A DNA stretch of 64,000 nucleotides from NCBI GenBank assembly GCA_022606425.2, contig JAHDVF020001314.1, positions 310,001 through 374,000 of the forward strand, in the 5' to 3' direction. Origin of the DNA: Lepidostoma basale (lineage: Eukaryota > Arthropoda > Insecta > Trichoptera > Lepidostomatidae). The notes under the pieces were generated by a model, which did not search any database, was not told the DNA's origin, and worked only from the letters and a program-made list of their open reading frames with translations. Below, one piece after another: positions 39,678 through 50,370 of the stretch. Position numbers and translations under genes: made by a program. The stretch's first letter is position 1, and each line of letters begins with the position of its first letter.

Positions 39678-40879
39678 CCTAGGTTCTCAAAGTGGGCGAT
39701 AACGCCCCCTTTTTTGTGTTTGAGACATTCATGGGGGCAGTAGAAGACCCAGAAAAAATAGAGAGCTCGGGCAGATAAAAAAAATATAGTCCAAAAAGAC
39801 AAAAAAAACACGCTAATCATTTCAACTATGTGTTTCTAAATATTTGGAATAACTTTTGTGGGAGGGGGGCGTTGAACGTTTATTTTTCTTGTAAAGGGGG
39901 CGCACAGTGGGCTGAAAATAGAGCTCCCATAGACTTAGCGTCACTCGAAAATCAAGTACCTAATTTTGAAAATAAAAATATGCTTTCGTATTTCTTTACT
40001 GAATAGAAATATTTTATGTCAAGTAACTTTTTTTGATAAAGCTATTATTTAATAAGTTATTTGCAATTTTCTTTTTTTATGTATGGAGATAAACAGTTTT
40101 TTTCCTAATTCTTAAAATTTCTTAAAAAATTGCTTTCTGAATCATAAAATTCATCACTTAAGCTATATTATCACTAAACCCTGAATCTCGGAAACCTTTG
40201 GAACATTGACATTTTCAACTTTAAAAATAAAAAAAACAGTTTTTTTAATTTTATTCCTTTTTCTTAAGCTTTCTTAAATGATGGATTTTATGATACAGAA
40301 AGCATTTTTTTAAGAAAGCTTAAGAATAAGGAATAAAATTTAAAAAACAATTTTGTAATTTTAAAGTTAAAAATGTCAATGTTCCGAAGGTTTCCGAGAT
40401 TCAGGCTTTAATGATAATATATAGTTTATATGATGCATTTTATGATACAGAAAGCATTTTTTTTAAGAAAACTTAAGAATAAGGAATAAAATTTAAAAAA
40501 CTGTTTTTTGTAATTTAAAAGTTGAAAATGTCAATGTTCCGAAGGTTTCCGAGATTCAGGCTTTAGTGATAATATAGCTTAAGTGATGAATTTTATGATT
40601 CAGAAAGCAATTTTTTAAAATATTTTAAGATTAAGGAAAAAAATTCAAAAAACTGTTTATCTCCATACATAAAAAAATAAAATCGCTAATAACTTATTAA
40701 ATAATAGCTTTATCAAAAAAAGTCACTTGGCATAAAACATTTCTATTTAGTAAAGAAATACGCAGGCATATTTTTTTTTTTCAAAATTAGGTACTTGATT
40801 TTCGAGTGACGCTAAGTCTATGAAGCTTCATTTTCAGCCCACTGTGGGGCGGTGGCCCAGATAAAATTGGAAACCTATC
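39678..40879. mobile_element. hAT element carrying a 944-bp palindrome, perfect 8-bp duplication
   Basis: GTTTAGAG at 39670-39677 and 40880-40887 (form nTnnnnAn) flanks 1202 bp. Ends: CCTAGGTTCTCAAAGTGGGC and, in inverse, GATAGGTTTCCAATTTTATC. From 39903 (CACAGTGGGCTGAAAAT) to 40846 (ATTTTCAGCCCACTGTG) the sequence is an imperfect inverted repeat. Its right part has three ~152-bp tandem units starting near 40282, 40435 and 40582 (TTTTATGATACAGAAAGCA.. GTTCCGAAGGTTTCCGAGAT). No coding. An RNA copy would form a long hairpin. Confidence 0.88.
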
Positions 40880-40887
40880 GTTTAGAG

Positions 40888-40942
40888 AAATGACATGTTT
40901 CAACTTTCAAAGGCATTTACATTTGATAATGGCATAATATGT

Positions 40943-40979
<37 letters not shown>

Positions 40980-41075
40980 TGCTAACTTTTAAAGCGCCGT
41001 TTTTGTGATGTAATCACCTCAAGGGCGCATTATCAAATGTATATTATAAAGGCGAAACACATCATTCTCATAAAC
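40888..41075. repeat. Inverted repeat with (AAT)n
   Basis: CATTTGATAATG and CATTATCAAATG face each other; outer parts GACATGTTTC... and GGCGAAACACATC are eroded hammerhead-unit arms. (AAT)n at 40942-40980. A related tail CATTCTCATAAATTATAATA occurs near 46055, and inverse near 45165. Confidence 0.55.
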
Positions 41076-41755
41076 TATAATAAAACTTTTAGTAAATAAA
41101 TTGTGATATTGTGACAGTTTATTGAATGTTTTATCATTTTATTTTAAAATAGAAAAATATGTGTTTTTGTATTGATTTTTATTTTACATCATCTTTCTCG
41201 TATCAATGTCAAAGTCAGTTCTGTAGGGATAGTCCTAAAATTTACCAAGTCTCTCCTATTCTCTTGCCACTGTGGTGGAAGGTTTAGCAGGCTTTGTCTC
41301 GTTTCCATGGGGGTACCAGGTGGTAGTTATTCTAACACCACACATAGAGGCTTTCTTGTTCTCTTTATATGACATGATACTATTGTAAAGTCATTCTAAA
41401 ACGTTTACTCAATTACGACTCATCAAATTAATGTTCGATTTTTAAAATTAGAATACCAATTTGAAAGCCGTTTTTTCATCCTACACACGAGTAAAAGAGA
41501 TCGGCAATGTATGAGTTATTTGTATTATTGGAACATTCGCGTAATGAGAACTCGTACTTATGCAAGAACCTCATGAAATTGGCATCCAATTGTAGATGAC
41601 CTAACGATTTTGCATATTTTTAAATTTTCGCAAAGAAGATACGAGAATAAACCAGCTGTGATAATGTAAAAGGAGACAAGTTGTGAAATATCGAAAGTAT
41701 GTGACCTTCGATTTTATACCGTTTTTTAGTGGTAACGAAATAAATATTTTAATGA
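41076..41755. other. No recognised gene
   Basis: AT-rich; a 66-codon plus frame and a 64-codon minus frame have no known motif. Confidence 0.4.
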
Positions 41756-41811
41756 AACTGGCAGAAGAAGGATGAGAGCAGAGTAAATGAGGCAAGATCC
41801 TCTAGGCAGAA

Positions 41812-42035
41812 AGAATAGACTGCCACACTTTTATTTCCTGACATATTTCTCTCGCTTCCTCAACATCCATACATCGTGTCATGCACGCGCGTCGATTTCT
41901 CTGATTCCTCACATGACCGACATTCAATATTTGATTTATTTGATCGTGCCACATTCTCCTCGGTGTTCCTCTATTTCTGGTTCCATTTACATCATTAACA
42001 TATAATTTTTTTACCATTCTTTCTTCATTCATTCT
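41812..42035 (-). mobile_element. L-A1 3' region without tail
   Basis: Minus frame 41802-42167 covers MNEERMVKKLYVNDVNG, TRNRGTPRRMWHDQINQ, EAREICQEIKVWQSIL. It ends before the hairpin, at the proposed hAT3 boundary. Confidence 0.8.
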
Positions 42036-42281
42036 TGAACTAAATTGAACTAATTGAACTAAATTGAAGCCGAATATTGAAACGTTGAAACGAATATCGA
42101 AATCGTTGGCGACCTTTTTTGTTTGCTCGACAACGACTTCCGGCCAGTAGAATTCAGCAATGACCATTTTTTATATAGCAATCGATTCGAAAAATCAATT
42201 AGAAAAGCAGGGGGTTTACACGAGATACAAAAAATCGGCAAGGGGTCTACGGAACAAAAAAGATTTGAACCTCTGCTCTAG
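42036..42281. mobile_element. Right part of a hAT element (hAT3)
   Basis: GAAGCCGAATATTGAAACG, GAAATCGTTGGCGACC, CGACTTCCGGCCAG, GGGGTCTACGGAACAAAAAA and GATTTGAACCTCTG align with the right half of hAT2 (15000-15060, 15770-15955). The left end is gone, replaced by L-A1. Confidence 0.7.
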
Positions 42282-42411
42282 GCGTATGTGTGGTAAAAAG
42301 ATGAAACAGAATATCGCATGTTGCCACCAGGAAGGAATGTAGAGCGTGTTTATTATCTAATATTATAGACTTGACCAACTACCTTGAAATTTCAAACAAA
42401 AAATATATCAA

Positions 42412-42580
42412 CATCAGCCTTTAGTCGTCCAGTGTTGGACGTAGGCCTCCCATTCCGACTTCCACAACTCTCTATCCCCCGCCGCTCTGTGCCATTGACC
42501 TCCTGCCACTCTCTTGATATCATCTTGCTTGTGGTATGCCAGGATTTCCGTGGCCGATTCTTTGTTGCTACTCCAGGGTG
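42412..42580 (-). mobile_element. LINE 3' tip, L-B2/L-E type
   Basis: Minus strand DDIKRVAGGQWHRAAGDREL, WKSEWEAYVQHWTTKG then stop, GCTGATG. The ending E-A-Y-x-Q-x-W matches L-E (YIQQW) and L-B2 (YVQEW). Confidence 0.75.
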
Positions 42581-42584
42581 CCCA

Positions 42585-42713
42585 AAAGAAGAGTTTACAA
42601 AATTAAATATGGATTGTGACGCTTATTACATTGGCAAAACTGGACGAACATTTAATACACACAACAATGAACACAAGCTAGTTTACACGAAACATACTAT
42701 TTTTCCGAATTGA
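42585..42713 (+). pseudogene. Penelope-like GIY-YIG endonuclease scrap
   Basis: CDAYYIGKTGRTFNTHNNEH followed by KLVYTKHTIF then stop. C-x-x-x-Y-I-G-x-T-x-R-x-F plus x-x-x-E-H is the endonuclease signature found at the C-terminus of Penelope-like retroelements. Only about 35 codons survive. The open frame from 42384 joins it to the antisense LINE tip and should not be read as one protein. A hammerhead-like foldback lies 390 bp downstream. Confidence 0.75.
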
Positions 42714-43100
42714 CCAACCATTATATATAGTTAACAACATGCACAATTAACAACATCAATAAACTAAACAAGCTTGAATCCTGAAGTAAATCCTGAAGTC
42801 AGTGAATTTAGGTGATAACATCATTAATAATCAGATTCCTTCATTCACTCCTTTCTCCTTAAACACCCTTTCTACTTTTAATCTCTCATGCTCCCATCCC
42901 CGATAATATTTTTTTACTGCGTATTAATTATTTATTAATATTATATTCCAATGTAGGTTTTTCCCATATTATAATTGTAGATAGAATTAATTTGTTAAAA
43001 ATAAATTATTACGATTTTTTATGAATTAAACCACTATTCTTTCACATGAAGCACTTAATTTATGGTGTGGCATTATTAAAAATACTATGAATACAATAGA
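42714..43100. other. No recognised feature
   Basis: AT-rich. Could include the rest of a Penelope-like 3' region, but nothing shows it. Confidence 0.4.
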
Positions 43101-43291
43101 ATAGTAAACACCATTGTTTAGTGGTTTTACTTGAATTTAATTTATATAATTTTTATAAATTGTGACAAATTTGTTTCGCTTTGCGAGGGCATTCTCAAAC
43201 TCTTGAGAAAGCCCTCGCAAGGCGAAACAAATTTGTCACTATTTATATAAATTAAATCCAAGTCAAATGACCAAACAATCGTGTTTACTAT
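43101..43291. repeat. Foldback with hammerhead-like geometry
   Basis: ATAGTAAACA at 43101 and TGTTTACTAT at 43291 close an inverted repeat whose inner arms GTGACAAATTTGTTTCGC and GCGAAACAAATTTGTCAC match exactly. Right arm: TTGAGAA, A, GCC/GGC hairpin, GAAA, palindrome CAAATTTG, TC. The layout equals the HH motifs, but two core bases differ from CTGANGA, so it is probably dead. Confidence 0.6.
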
Positions 43292-43789
43292 TATTAAGTT
43301 AATATGGAGTTTTACAAAACTAATAATACACTTTTAATATATTTTCACACACACCGTTCGGACATCCGCTGTGAATATGCTACCTAAATACACAAATTCT
43401 TGAACTTAGGAATATAGTTGATTTGTCTCCGTTCATCTTATCACTGCAGAAACAGTACGTATCTTCGTGTTTGCTGATCTGTGAGATTTATTGTGCTATT
43501 GGATTCTCCTAGCCACAGCATCTTATAACAACTGTTACGCTGGCTAACAGAAATATTTTCTTTTGAATTCTGAAATCAAAGACATCCATCATTTGAATGT
43601 ATACCATACACCTCACATGCTTTCCTCAGAGATCATTTTCTCGCTGCTAAGAGTGCGTTTGTTTGGTTTTAAAATGTATGTTTTTCAAAATATGTTCTTA
43701 TACTGTATAGCGGGAAATGTTTTTATACATTAACCGCCATCTTGTTGTAAATATTTTTCTTTTTTTAACATGTTTTAAGTGTGTTTACA
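43292..43789. other. No gene; L-A2 scrap at 43350-43415
   Basis: CCGTTCGGACATCCGCTGTG, AATATGCTACCTAAATACAC on the minus strand is the FVYLGSIFTADVRTD part of L-A2. The rest is unknown. Confidence 0.5.
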
Positions 43790-44755
43790 ATTGAATTTAT
43801 TGATTGCAGGGTAACATACAGTGATTGTTTATACAAATGCAAATGAACAAACTAACAGTTAAATAAAGACATAGAAGATTACCCGCCGCTTACCCGAAGC
43901 TGTTATAGGACGCAGCGGCGCCCCTTCGTCAGCTTCGCTCAAACAATCCCTAGGCCCGCCCGCACCCCCCATCCACGCAGGACTTACATTAGCTGGAGAA
44001 TGCAACAACAAAAAACCATCACGCCGTTTCCCCGCAGGGGAACGCAGAGAGAATGGACCGCCACACTACTCTATCCTGACATACCTCTCTAGCTTCCTCC
44101 ACATTCATACATCGAGTCATACACGCACGTCGATGATTCATGACCAACCTTTAATATTTGATTAATTTGGTCATGCCATGTTTTCCTCGGTCTACCTTGA
44201 CTCCTTACTCCACTTACATCGTTAACGTATACTTTTTAACCATTCTTTCTTCACCCATGCGCTCCATATGTCCGAACCAAGGCAGCGATCCTTTCATAAT
44301 TTTATTCATAATACCTTCTTTCGCTCTACATTCCTTCCTAATATCAGTATTTGAGATTCTGTCGTACATCGTTCTACCACACATACGTCTTAAGGACCTC
44401 ATCTCTACCGCATTTATTCTGCTCTCATCTTTCTTCTGCCAGTTCCATGCTTCGCTTCCATACATAAGGGTTGGGACCAGAACTCCATTTTGAACGGCCA
44501 TTTTCGCTTTCATTGATAAATTCTTGTTCCAATAACTACTTTTAAAGCTCCATTCACATTGTTACCCTCACCAACCCTTCTTTCAACATCACTGTCCGTT
44601 CCTTTCGAGAATGCACAATTCCAGAAAAAAAGCAAAAGGGCATCTAGGCCACATTTAATCCAGTTTAATTTCAATCCACTTCTATGTCCCAATCTAACAA
44701 AACAAAGCAAAATATGGTATATGATTTTATGGCCTATTATAAAATTGTGATGGGA
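43790..44755 (+). repeat. Repeat K, copy 2, split by L-A2
   Basis: Left part AAAGACATAGAAGATTACCC, GAAGCTGTTATAGGACGCAG to GAGAATGCA; right part resumes CAATTCCAGAAAAAAAGC and goes on to GGCCACATTTAATCCAGTTT. The whole K order is clear only after removing the insertion. Confidence 0.8.
44005..44606 (-). pseudogene. L-A2 insertion in K, 9-bp duplication
   Basis: GAGAATGCA at 43996-44004 and 44607-44615 flanks 602 bp. Tail AACAAAAAACC (TTG/TTTTG), hairpin CCCCGCAGGGG. Minus frame 44214-44513: KMAVQNGVLVPTLMYGSEAW, MCGRTMYDRISNTDIRKECR, KEGIMNKIMKGSLPWFGHM; 44510 onward DSDVERRVGEGNNVNGALK. The 5' cut is at GTDSD. Confidence 0.92.
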
Positions 44756-45004
44756 GAGAAAACTCGGAATGAAATCTTATATAGGTAATAAATAATAAAG
44801 AAATCTTAAGTAAATAGAGAAAACAGTCATGGAAACTAGGGGCAGCAACACAGGGAACCTAACATTTTAATGTGTATAATTTAAAAAGAAAATTTATCCA
44901 AGAGGAAAGAACGGGGCCCCTGCAAGGTGCCCCCTTTCCCCCCATCGAGGAGTCCGACACCCCCTCAAAGGGGCGGATGATTATGATACAATTGAATGAT
45001 TGAA

Positions 45005-45150
45005 ATAAAAATATATCGCCATATTATTGACACTTGATTTCTACACCAGACCAAATACAGTGTGACAATCACACTGCCATCGCCGGGAATCGAACCCGGA
45101 ACTTTCGGTGTGGCAGTCATACCTCTTGCCACTCTGCCGCGAAGGTCTTC
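45005..45150 (-). mobile_element. SINE-S, best box B
   Basis: Minus strand: CGGCAGAGTGGCAAGAGG (box A, first base off), then GGGTTCGATTCCCGGCG at 45097-45081 (perfect box B), GTCTGGTGTAGAAATCAAGT, and CAATAATATGGCGATATAT as 3' end. Confidence 0.8.
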
Positions 45151-45379
45151 AACTTTTCTAGAAGTTTTATTATTATATTTTATGAGAATGACATGTTTCA
45201 TCTGTCCAGGTATTATTAAACGTATTGAATGAAACGTCTGTTTTCTAGATATTTTATTATAATTTATGGGAAATAATTAAAATAAAATAAAAAGTTTTTT
45301 TTTAATTATATCTACCGTACACCGAGCTCCCGAAACCGGTCGAAGACACAAACTTAAGTGGATTTTGACTAAATACTTA

Positions 45380-45876
45380 TATGAAGTCATCACAAATAAA
45401 AGCCTATCCAAAAAAGCTAAGATGGCAGTGCATAATGGTGTTCTTGTGCCGACACTTATGTATGGAAGTGAAGCATGGAACTGGCAAAAGAAGGATGAAA
45501 GTAGAAGAAATTTAGTAGAAATGAGATCTCTAAGAAGAATGTGTGTTAATCTGTATTTAATAGAGTGTCAAATGCAAGTATAAGAAATGAATGCCGTGCG
45601 AATGAAAGTGTTATGAATGAGTGAAGACAGAATGGTGAAGAAGGTATATGTAAAGGACGTGAAATAGAGGAAGGCCGAGGAAAACGTGGCACGATCAAAC
45701 CAATCAAATATTGTCGGTCACGTGAAGAGTCGGAGAAATCGACGCGCGTGCATCACAAGATGTATGAATATAGAGAAATCGACAGAAATATGCCAGGATA
45801 GAACAGTGTGGCGGTCCATTCTTTCTGCCTACCCATCCGGGGAGACGGCGTGATGGTTAGTTAGTTAGTTAGTTAG
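45380..45876 (+). pseudogene. L-A1 3' region
   Basis: Frame 45365-45583: NKSLSKKAKMAVHNGVLVPT, LMYGSEAWNWQKKDESRRNL, MRSLRRMC then shifts. A deletion removes the NKIMKGSLRWFGHM segment (after ESVMNE). Hairpin CCCATCCGGGG and four TTAG units. Confidence 0.88.
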
Positions 45877-46394
45877 GTATGTACCTATATATATTTATTA
45901 AATACTCTTTTTTTTATTTCATTATTTACAATGAACTTCTACCATGAAATTTCAAAAAACAAAATTATTTTTTTTATAATGATAGACATATTTCCCTTAT
46001 CTAGAGCATTTTCAAATGAAAATTTGATTTTACAATTTCCTAGAAAGGCGAAACGTGTCATTCTCATAAATTATAATAAAACTTCTAGAATACAGACGTT
46101 TTCATTCGTATTAAAAACATTAATATTTTATTTCGTTTAACAAATGATCATCTGTGCTTCTTTGGCAATTGTTTTCATGTTGGATACCTTCTTATAAAGT
46201 TTATTTGTTGTCTAGAATTTTTTTACGAATTCAAGGAGACGTGATAGGGGACAAAAAGCAAGAAAGCGTTTCGGAATGATATATCTCTATTTCCCTTGAC
46301 ACAGAAGCATTCATCACTATCAATTGCACTACAGTAGAGTAAACCTACGCTTTATTTTACTGTTTAACACGTTAACTGCGGAGCACTGACCGGG
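45877..46394. other. No gene; eroded foldback arm near 46040
   Basis: CCTAGAAAGGCGAAACGTGT is hammerhead-unit-like but without a core. A 69-codon frame at 45931 has no known motif. Confidence 0.4.
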
Positions 46395-46620
46395 ACAGTG
46401 GTAAATTCTGTTTTAAGTAAGTAGACATAGAAGGTCCCACCACATACCCGAGGCTGTTATAGGGTGCAGCGGCGCCCTTTCCACTTCCTGTCCCTCGTTC
46501 TTCTGGTACCTACATTTAAGATTTCAAACACATCACGCCAGGCCACATTTAATCTACTTTATTTTTTTCCTTCTATATCCCACACCCACTCACGTCTCAC
46601 ACAGTTTATTTAAATAAACA
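46395..46620 (+). repeat. Repeat K, copy 3
   Basis: AGACATAGAAGGTCCCACCA, GAGGCTGTTATAGGGTGCAG, GGCCACATTTAATCTACTTT in K order, with a shortened middle. Confidence 0.7.
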
Positions 46621-46665
46621 AAATAAATAAAGAATTATTTACAATCAGGGGGACTTAGAAGCTAG

Positions 46666-46707
46666 GGTTTATGTCTACTACTTAATCTATAGTAGTAGAC
46701 ATAAACC
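46666..46707. repeat. 17-bp perfect hairpin, 8-base loop
   Basis: GGTTTATGTCTACTACT and AGTAGTAGACATAAACC around TAATCTAT. It stands just before the L-E copy. No known role. Confidence 0.8.
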
Positions 46708-46744
46708 AAAGAAAGGAATATTGACAAAACGAAGATACTAAGTC

Positions 46745-47395
46745 CAACAAATTAAAACATTATTATAGAGGGAAATAAGATAGAATGTGTGAAAGAGTAT
46801 GTGTATTTTGGTCATAAAATCAGACTCGGAAAAGAGAATCAAACTGCAGAGCTACCTCGAAGAGTTGAACTGGGTTGGGCCGCCTTCGGTAAACTGAGAC
46901 ATGTCTTTGAAAATGATGAAATACCGGTTTGTCTCAAAAGAAAGGTTTACGACATGTATATACTGCCCATGATGACATACGGACTAGAGACGACAACTTT
47001 TACAGCAAAAAGTGTCCCCAGGCTCAAGTGTACACAGAGGTCCATGAAAAGACAGATACTTGGTGTGAGCTTGCGTGACCGTATAAGGAATGAAGAAATC
47101 AGACGCCGCACCAGGGTTGCTGACGTCATGGACCGAGTGGCAAAATTAAAATGGCAATGGGCTGGACACTTGGCTAGACAGGGTGGCAACAGATGGGCAC
47201 CCAGGATACTCAGTTGGAGACCATGGTCAAATAGGCGAAGTGTCGGAAGGCCACCGATGAGATGGACCGATGAAATTGTCAAAAGGGTTGGAAAATCTTG
47301 GATGCAAAGGGGGCAGGATAGAGACGAGTGGAGGAAATTGGAAGAGACCTATATCCAGCAGTGGAGGGAAGAAGGCTAGCAAAGAAGAGACTTAA
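46745..47395 (+). pseudogene. L-E C-terminal region, longest uninterrupted LINE reading frame end
   Basis: Frame 46789-47379 (196 codons) is open to the family stop: EYVYFGHKIRLGKENQTAEL, RRVELGWAAFGKLRHVF, LPMMTYGLETTTFTAKS, QRSMKRQILGVSLRDRIRNE, RVAKLKWQWAGHLARQGGNR, NRRSVGRPPMRWTDEIVKRV, ending YIQQWREEG. It is the region after the RT palm; the start Met is not a real start but part of a 5'-truncated frame (the frame is open upstream to EGNKIECVK). Tail CAAAGAAGAG is short. Confidence 0.88.
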
Positions 47396-47989
47396 TCTAA
47401 AATGAGGGCGGGATACAGGATGGAAAGCACAGAAAATGTGGGGGATCTGGGGTGGATCTTATTATGGGGGGGCACAAGGGGTGAACTAATAAAAATAGTA
47501 AGAAACATTTGAGCAGTTACTTATGTTTAGTAAAGGCCACGCCCCACCAGGGGTCAGCTTGGACTTGAGAGCGTGACAAACAATTAGACAAGGGAGTATG
47601 CACACAATAGTGGAAAACTATCGGTTGAAGACGATTATGCGTCCGCCTCCCTAAAGCAATAACAAACACGCGCAGACATCAAAAGTTATGCTCGCTCCTC
47701 GGCAGGTCTGGATTCCAGGCTGGGTAGACAGCGACTCTCAGGGTCTCTCTGAACCGATGTTGCATGGGAAAGGTTCGTCAGTTCCTACTTACTTAAAACC
47801 GAACGGTATAGGGCTTGACATGTACAGGGGTCCTCCATTTGGATTCTCCCTTTACCTGGGCCTCTTACTTATTTTTTTTTTTAAACACTATTGGGTTATA
47901 TGGATACATTTTTACATCTTACTTTTAATTATGTAATGTTTCATGTATATTTTGAATTGAGTTGTAGTGAGACTCCATGTGCCTTTTGA
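47396..47989. other. No recognised gene
   Basis: GC content is higher at 47440-47830. The 82-codon plus frame at 47688-47936 ends in a hydrophobic stretch but has no motif I know and no repeat partner here. Confidence 0.4.
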
Positions 47990-48240
47990 TTATTCATTGT
48001 AAAGTTCAAGTCCATTGTTCAATATCCTTGATTGTCCTGTCTTAGTTCGTGCATTCGGTAAGTGATATCTGCCACAGTTCCTGGTCCAGTGTCTGTGTAT
48101 GTTTGAATTTTTAGTTAATTTGTAGCTGCTGTCTGTTGTCTCTTGCATGGTCACTCTGTGTACAATTTTGAAGGTCTCAAATTTGGTCAGGTCTGATATG
48201 TCCATTTGTTTTGTTTGTCTGTATACTTGTATGGTTGGGG
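47990..48240 (-). pseudogene. CR1/Jockey-like LINE C-terminus
   Basis: Minus frame 47990-48205: TKFETFKIVHRVTMQETTD, NIHRHWTRNCGRYHLPNART, KTGQSRILNNGLELYNE. The R-T-x-T-G-Q-S-R-I-x-x-x-G-x-x-L-Y-N-E pattern is typical of the last residues of such proteins. Confidence 0.6.
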
Positions 48241-48276
48241 TAAGATAGTTAATGTTATGAGCTAATTTTATTATTT

Positions 48277-48711
48277 AATTGTATCTCAATAGAGACGAAG
48301 ATGCAAATTGGAAACTGAATATGGTTGATTACAGGACTTATGACCTGTCATTGGTCGGGTTAAGCGCACGCTTTATGTAATTACAACATTCCCCATTCCA
48401 CCTTTCTTTATGACCATGTATGACAATTTTTTGAAAGTTGAATATATGTTAAAGTCCTATGCCAGATTTCACATGTCAGTTTCAATGTGCCATCTATGAA
48501 GATTTTGATTACATATGTTAATCTTTTTAAGATTACTCTATAAATAATCTACATACTAACGCCATCTATGGAGATTTATGTTTATTAAGCATTAAGCGGA
48601 ACATCTTTTTAACTCAATGTGAAAGGCTACCCCGCCATTAGCGCATTGTTAGAAGCCGCCTGGAGATGTCACACTCCTATCTATATGCCAAACATTAGAC
48701 CATGGCCATCA
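48277..48711 (-). mobile_element. Retroposon R, complete copy 2, 14-bp duplication
   Basis: TAATTTTATTATTT at 48263-48276 and 48712-48725 flanks 435 bp. In minus orientation it has GGCATATAGATAGGAGTGTG, GGCGGCTTCTAACAATGCGC, CATAGATGGCG, GCTTAACCCGACCAATGACA and ends CTCTATTGAGATACAATTA, as in copy 1. Confidence 0.85.
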
Positions 48712-48725
48712 TAATTTTATTATTT

Positions 48726-49387
48726 TATTTTGTTGTCTTTGGAGTTTGGAGATGTTCTTTTGGTTTCATGTCCCCCAGAAGGGAATCATATATGTCAGTC
48801 GGCTTTTAACATACGCTTCGTACATCATAACTTCTCTCTTGGTATATAATTTTGTATTTTGTAGAAGTTGGAGTAGAAGAAGGAGTATAGACCCATTGCC
48901 TTCCCCATAGTTCTTTGGACAATTCTCAATTTATTTTCGCTTTTATGAGACTAGGTTATAGTTTCAAACCCTTGAATAACACCGGTAAGACGCAGCAGTC
49001 AAACACCTTCTGTTTAAGGTAAGTATATTACTGTCAGAAAATTATGTAATCAGTAACGAGATTAAAGTAACGGTATTTTCCTACTACACTCACACAGTCA
49101 ACAATAATATGTATTCTCACATATACATGGCCGCTTTCCGCAGTGACATTGACGGTGTTAAGGTGGGAGATTGCTACTCCATTATGATTCTCTACTCCCA
49201 CAAATATTTGCATTCTGGGAAACAGATACGATAAAAATATTATTACTACGACTCTTGTGTCTAGAGATAGGTTTCTCAAACTTTTTTGCAATGGAATTAA
49301 TGACATAAAGAAATTTAAACGTGCTCTAACCAAATATATAAAGGGGTCAACCATAGATGTAGAAAATGCTTTTTTTCTATTAGATAG
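48726..49387. other. No clear gene; possible LINE scrap 49230-49385
   Basis: Plus reading LVSRDRFLKLFCNGINDIKK, FKRALTKYIKGS has the feel of a CR1/Jockey C-terminus. It is too short to be sure. Confidence 0.35.
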
Positions 49388-50178
49388 CCCTGGTGTCTAG
49401 TATGTATGAGGTATGCAAGCGATACGATTTGATGATGAATGTGAATAAGTCTAAGGTAATGATTTTCGAAAAAGAAGGAAGCATGACAGTCTGCAACATT
49501 AGTGTAAACAGTGAAAATCTGGAACAAGTGGATGAATTTGTTTATTTAGGAAGTATGTTTACAAAGGATGGGAGGGTGGAGAAGGATATTGAAAGAAGGG
49601 TTAGGGCAGGCAACAGAATAAATGGTGCACTTAAAGTTGTCATCGCAAACAAAAGCCTATCCAAAAAAGCTAAGATGGCAGTGCACAATGGTGTTCTTGT
49701 GCCGACCCTTATGTATGGAAGTGAAGCATGGAACTGGCAAAAGAAGGATGAAACTAGAATAAATGCAGTAGAAATGAGATCTCTAAGACGAATGTGTGGC
49801 AAATCTGTTTATGATAGAGTGACAAATGCAAGTATAAGAAGTGAATGTGGTGCGAATGAAAGTGTTATGAACAAAATAAGGAAAGGGTCATTAAGATGGT
49901 TTGGACACATGGAAAGAATGAGTGAAGACAGAATGGTAAAGAAGGTATACGGCGTGAAAGGAGCTAGAAATAGAGGAAGGCCGAGGAAAACGTGGCACGA
50001 TCAAATCAATATTGAATGTCGGTCACGTGAGGAGTCGGAAAAATCGACGTGCGTGCATGACAAGATGTATGAATGTAGAGGAAGCGAGAGACGTATGTCA
50101 GGACAGAACAGTGTGGCGTTCCATTCTTTCTGCCTACCCCTCCGGGGAGACGGCGTGATAATAAGTTAGTTAGTTTAG
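49388..50178 (+). pseudogene. L-A1, best-preserved C-terminal reading frame
   Basis: 258-codon frame 49393-50169. It starts just after the YADD region (MSSMYEVCKRYDLMMNVNKS), continues ENLEQVDEFVYLGSMFTKDG, VLVPTLMYGSEAWNWQKKDE, MRSLRRMCGKSVYDRVTNAS, SECGANESVMNKIRKGSLRW, NRGRPRKTWHDQIN, then leaves the family frame by a small deletion (IECRSREESEK instead of QILNVGHVRSRKN). Hairpin CCCCTCCGGGG; the tail is short (AGTTAGTTAG). Confidence 0.92.
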
Positions 50179-50183
50179 TGATA

Positions 50184-50370
50184 ATATACAGATATGGGAG
50201 TTTAAAGACTTCAAATTGCTTGGAAAAACAGATTTTTTTTTTAATAAACCAATGATTTTCAGTTTAAAGTAATATACCTATAAACCGAAAATCATTGGTT
50301 TATTTAAAAAAAAACGGTTTTTCCAAGCAATATGAAGTCTTTAAACTCCCATATCTCCAAACTGTATATT
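50184..50370. repeat. Foldback MITE-like inverted repeat, ~85-bp arms
   Basis: GATATGGGAGTTTAAAGACT at 50191 and AGTCTTTAAACTCCCATATC at 50355 close the arms; inner parts AATAAACCAATGATTTTC and GAAAATCATTGGTTTATT match too. The spacer is about 20 bases. No duplication found. Confidence 0.8.

Larger units (their letters stand above)
41756..42345 (+). mobile_element. L-A2 copy split by an L-A1/hAT3 block
   Basis: 41756-41811 (ACTGGCAGAAGAAGGATGAG...CTCTAGGC) and 42282-42345 (CTCTAGGCGTATGTGTGG..) are adjacent in L-A2. CTCTAGGC appears at both junctions, which fits an 8-bp hAT duplication, though GGC is also part of L-A1. Confidence 0.65.

Noticed and set aside
42384..42713. A single 110-codon protein
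   Set aside because: The first two thirds are antisense to a LINE tip; only the last ~35 codons are Penelope-like.
49264..49290. hAT end GGTTTCTCAAACTTTTTT
   Set aside because: No partner or duplication was found and the sequence lies in a possible LINE reading frame.
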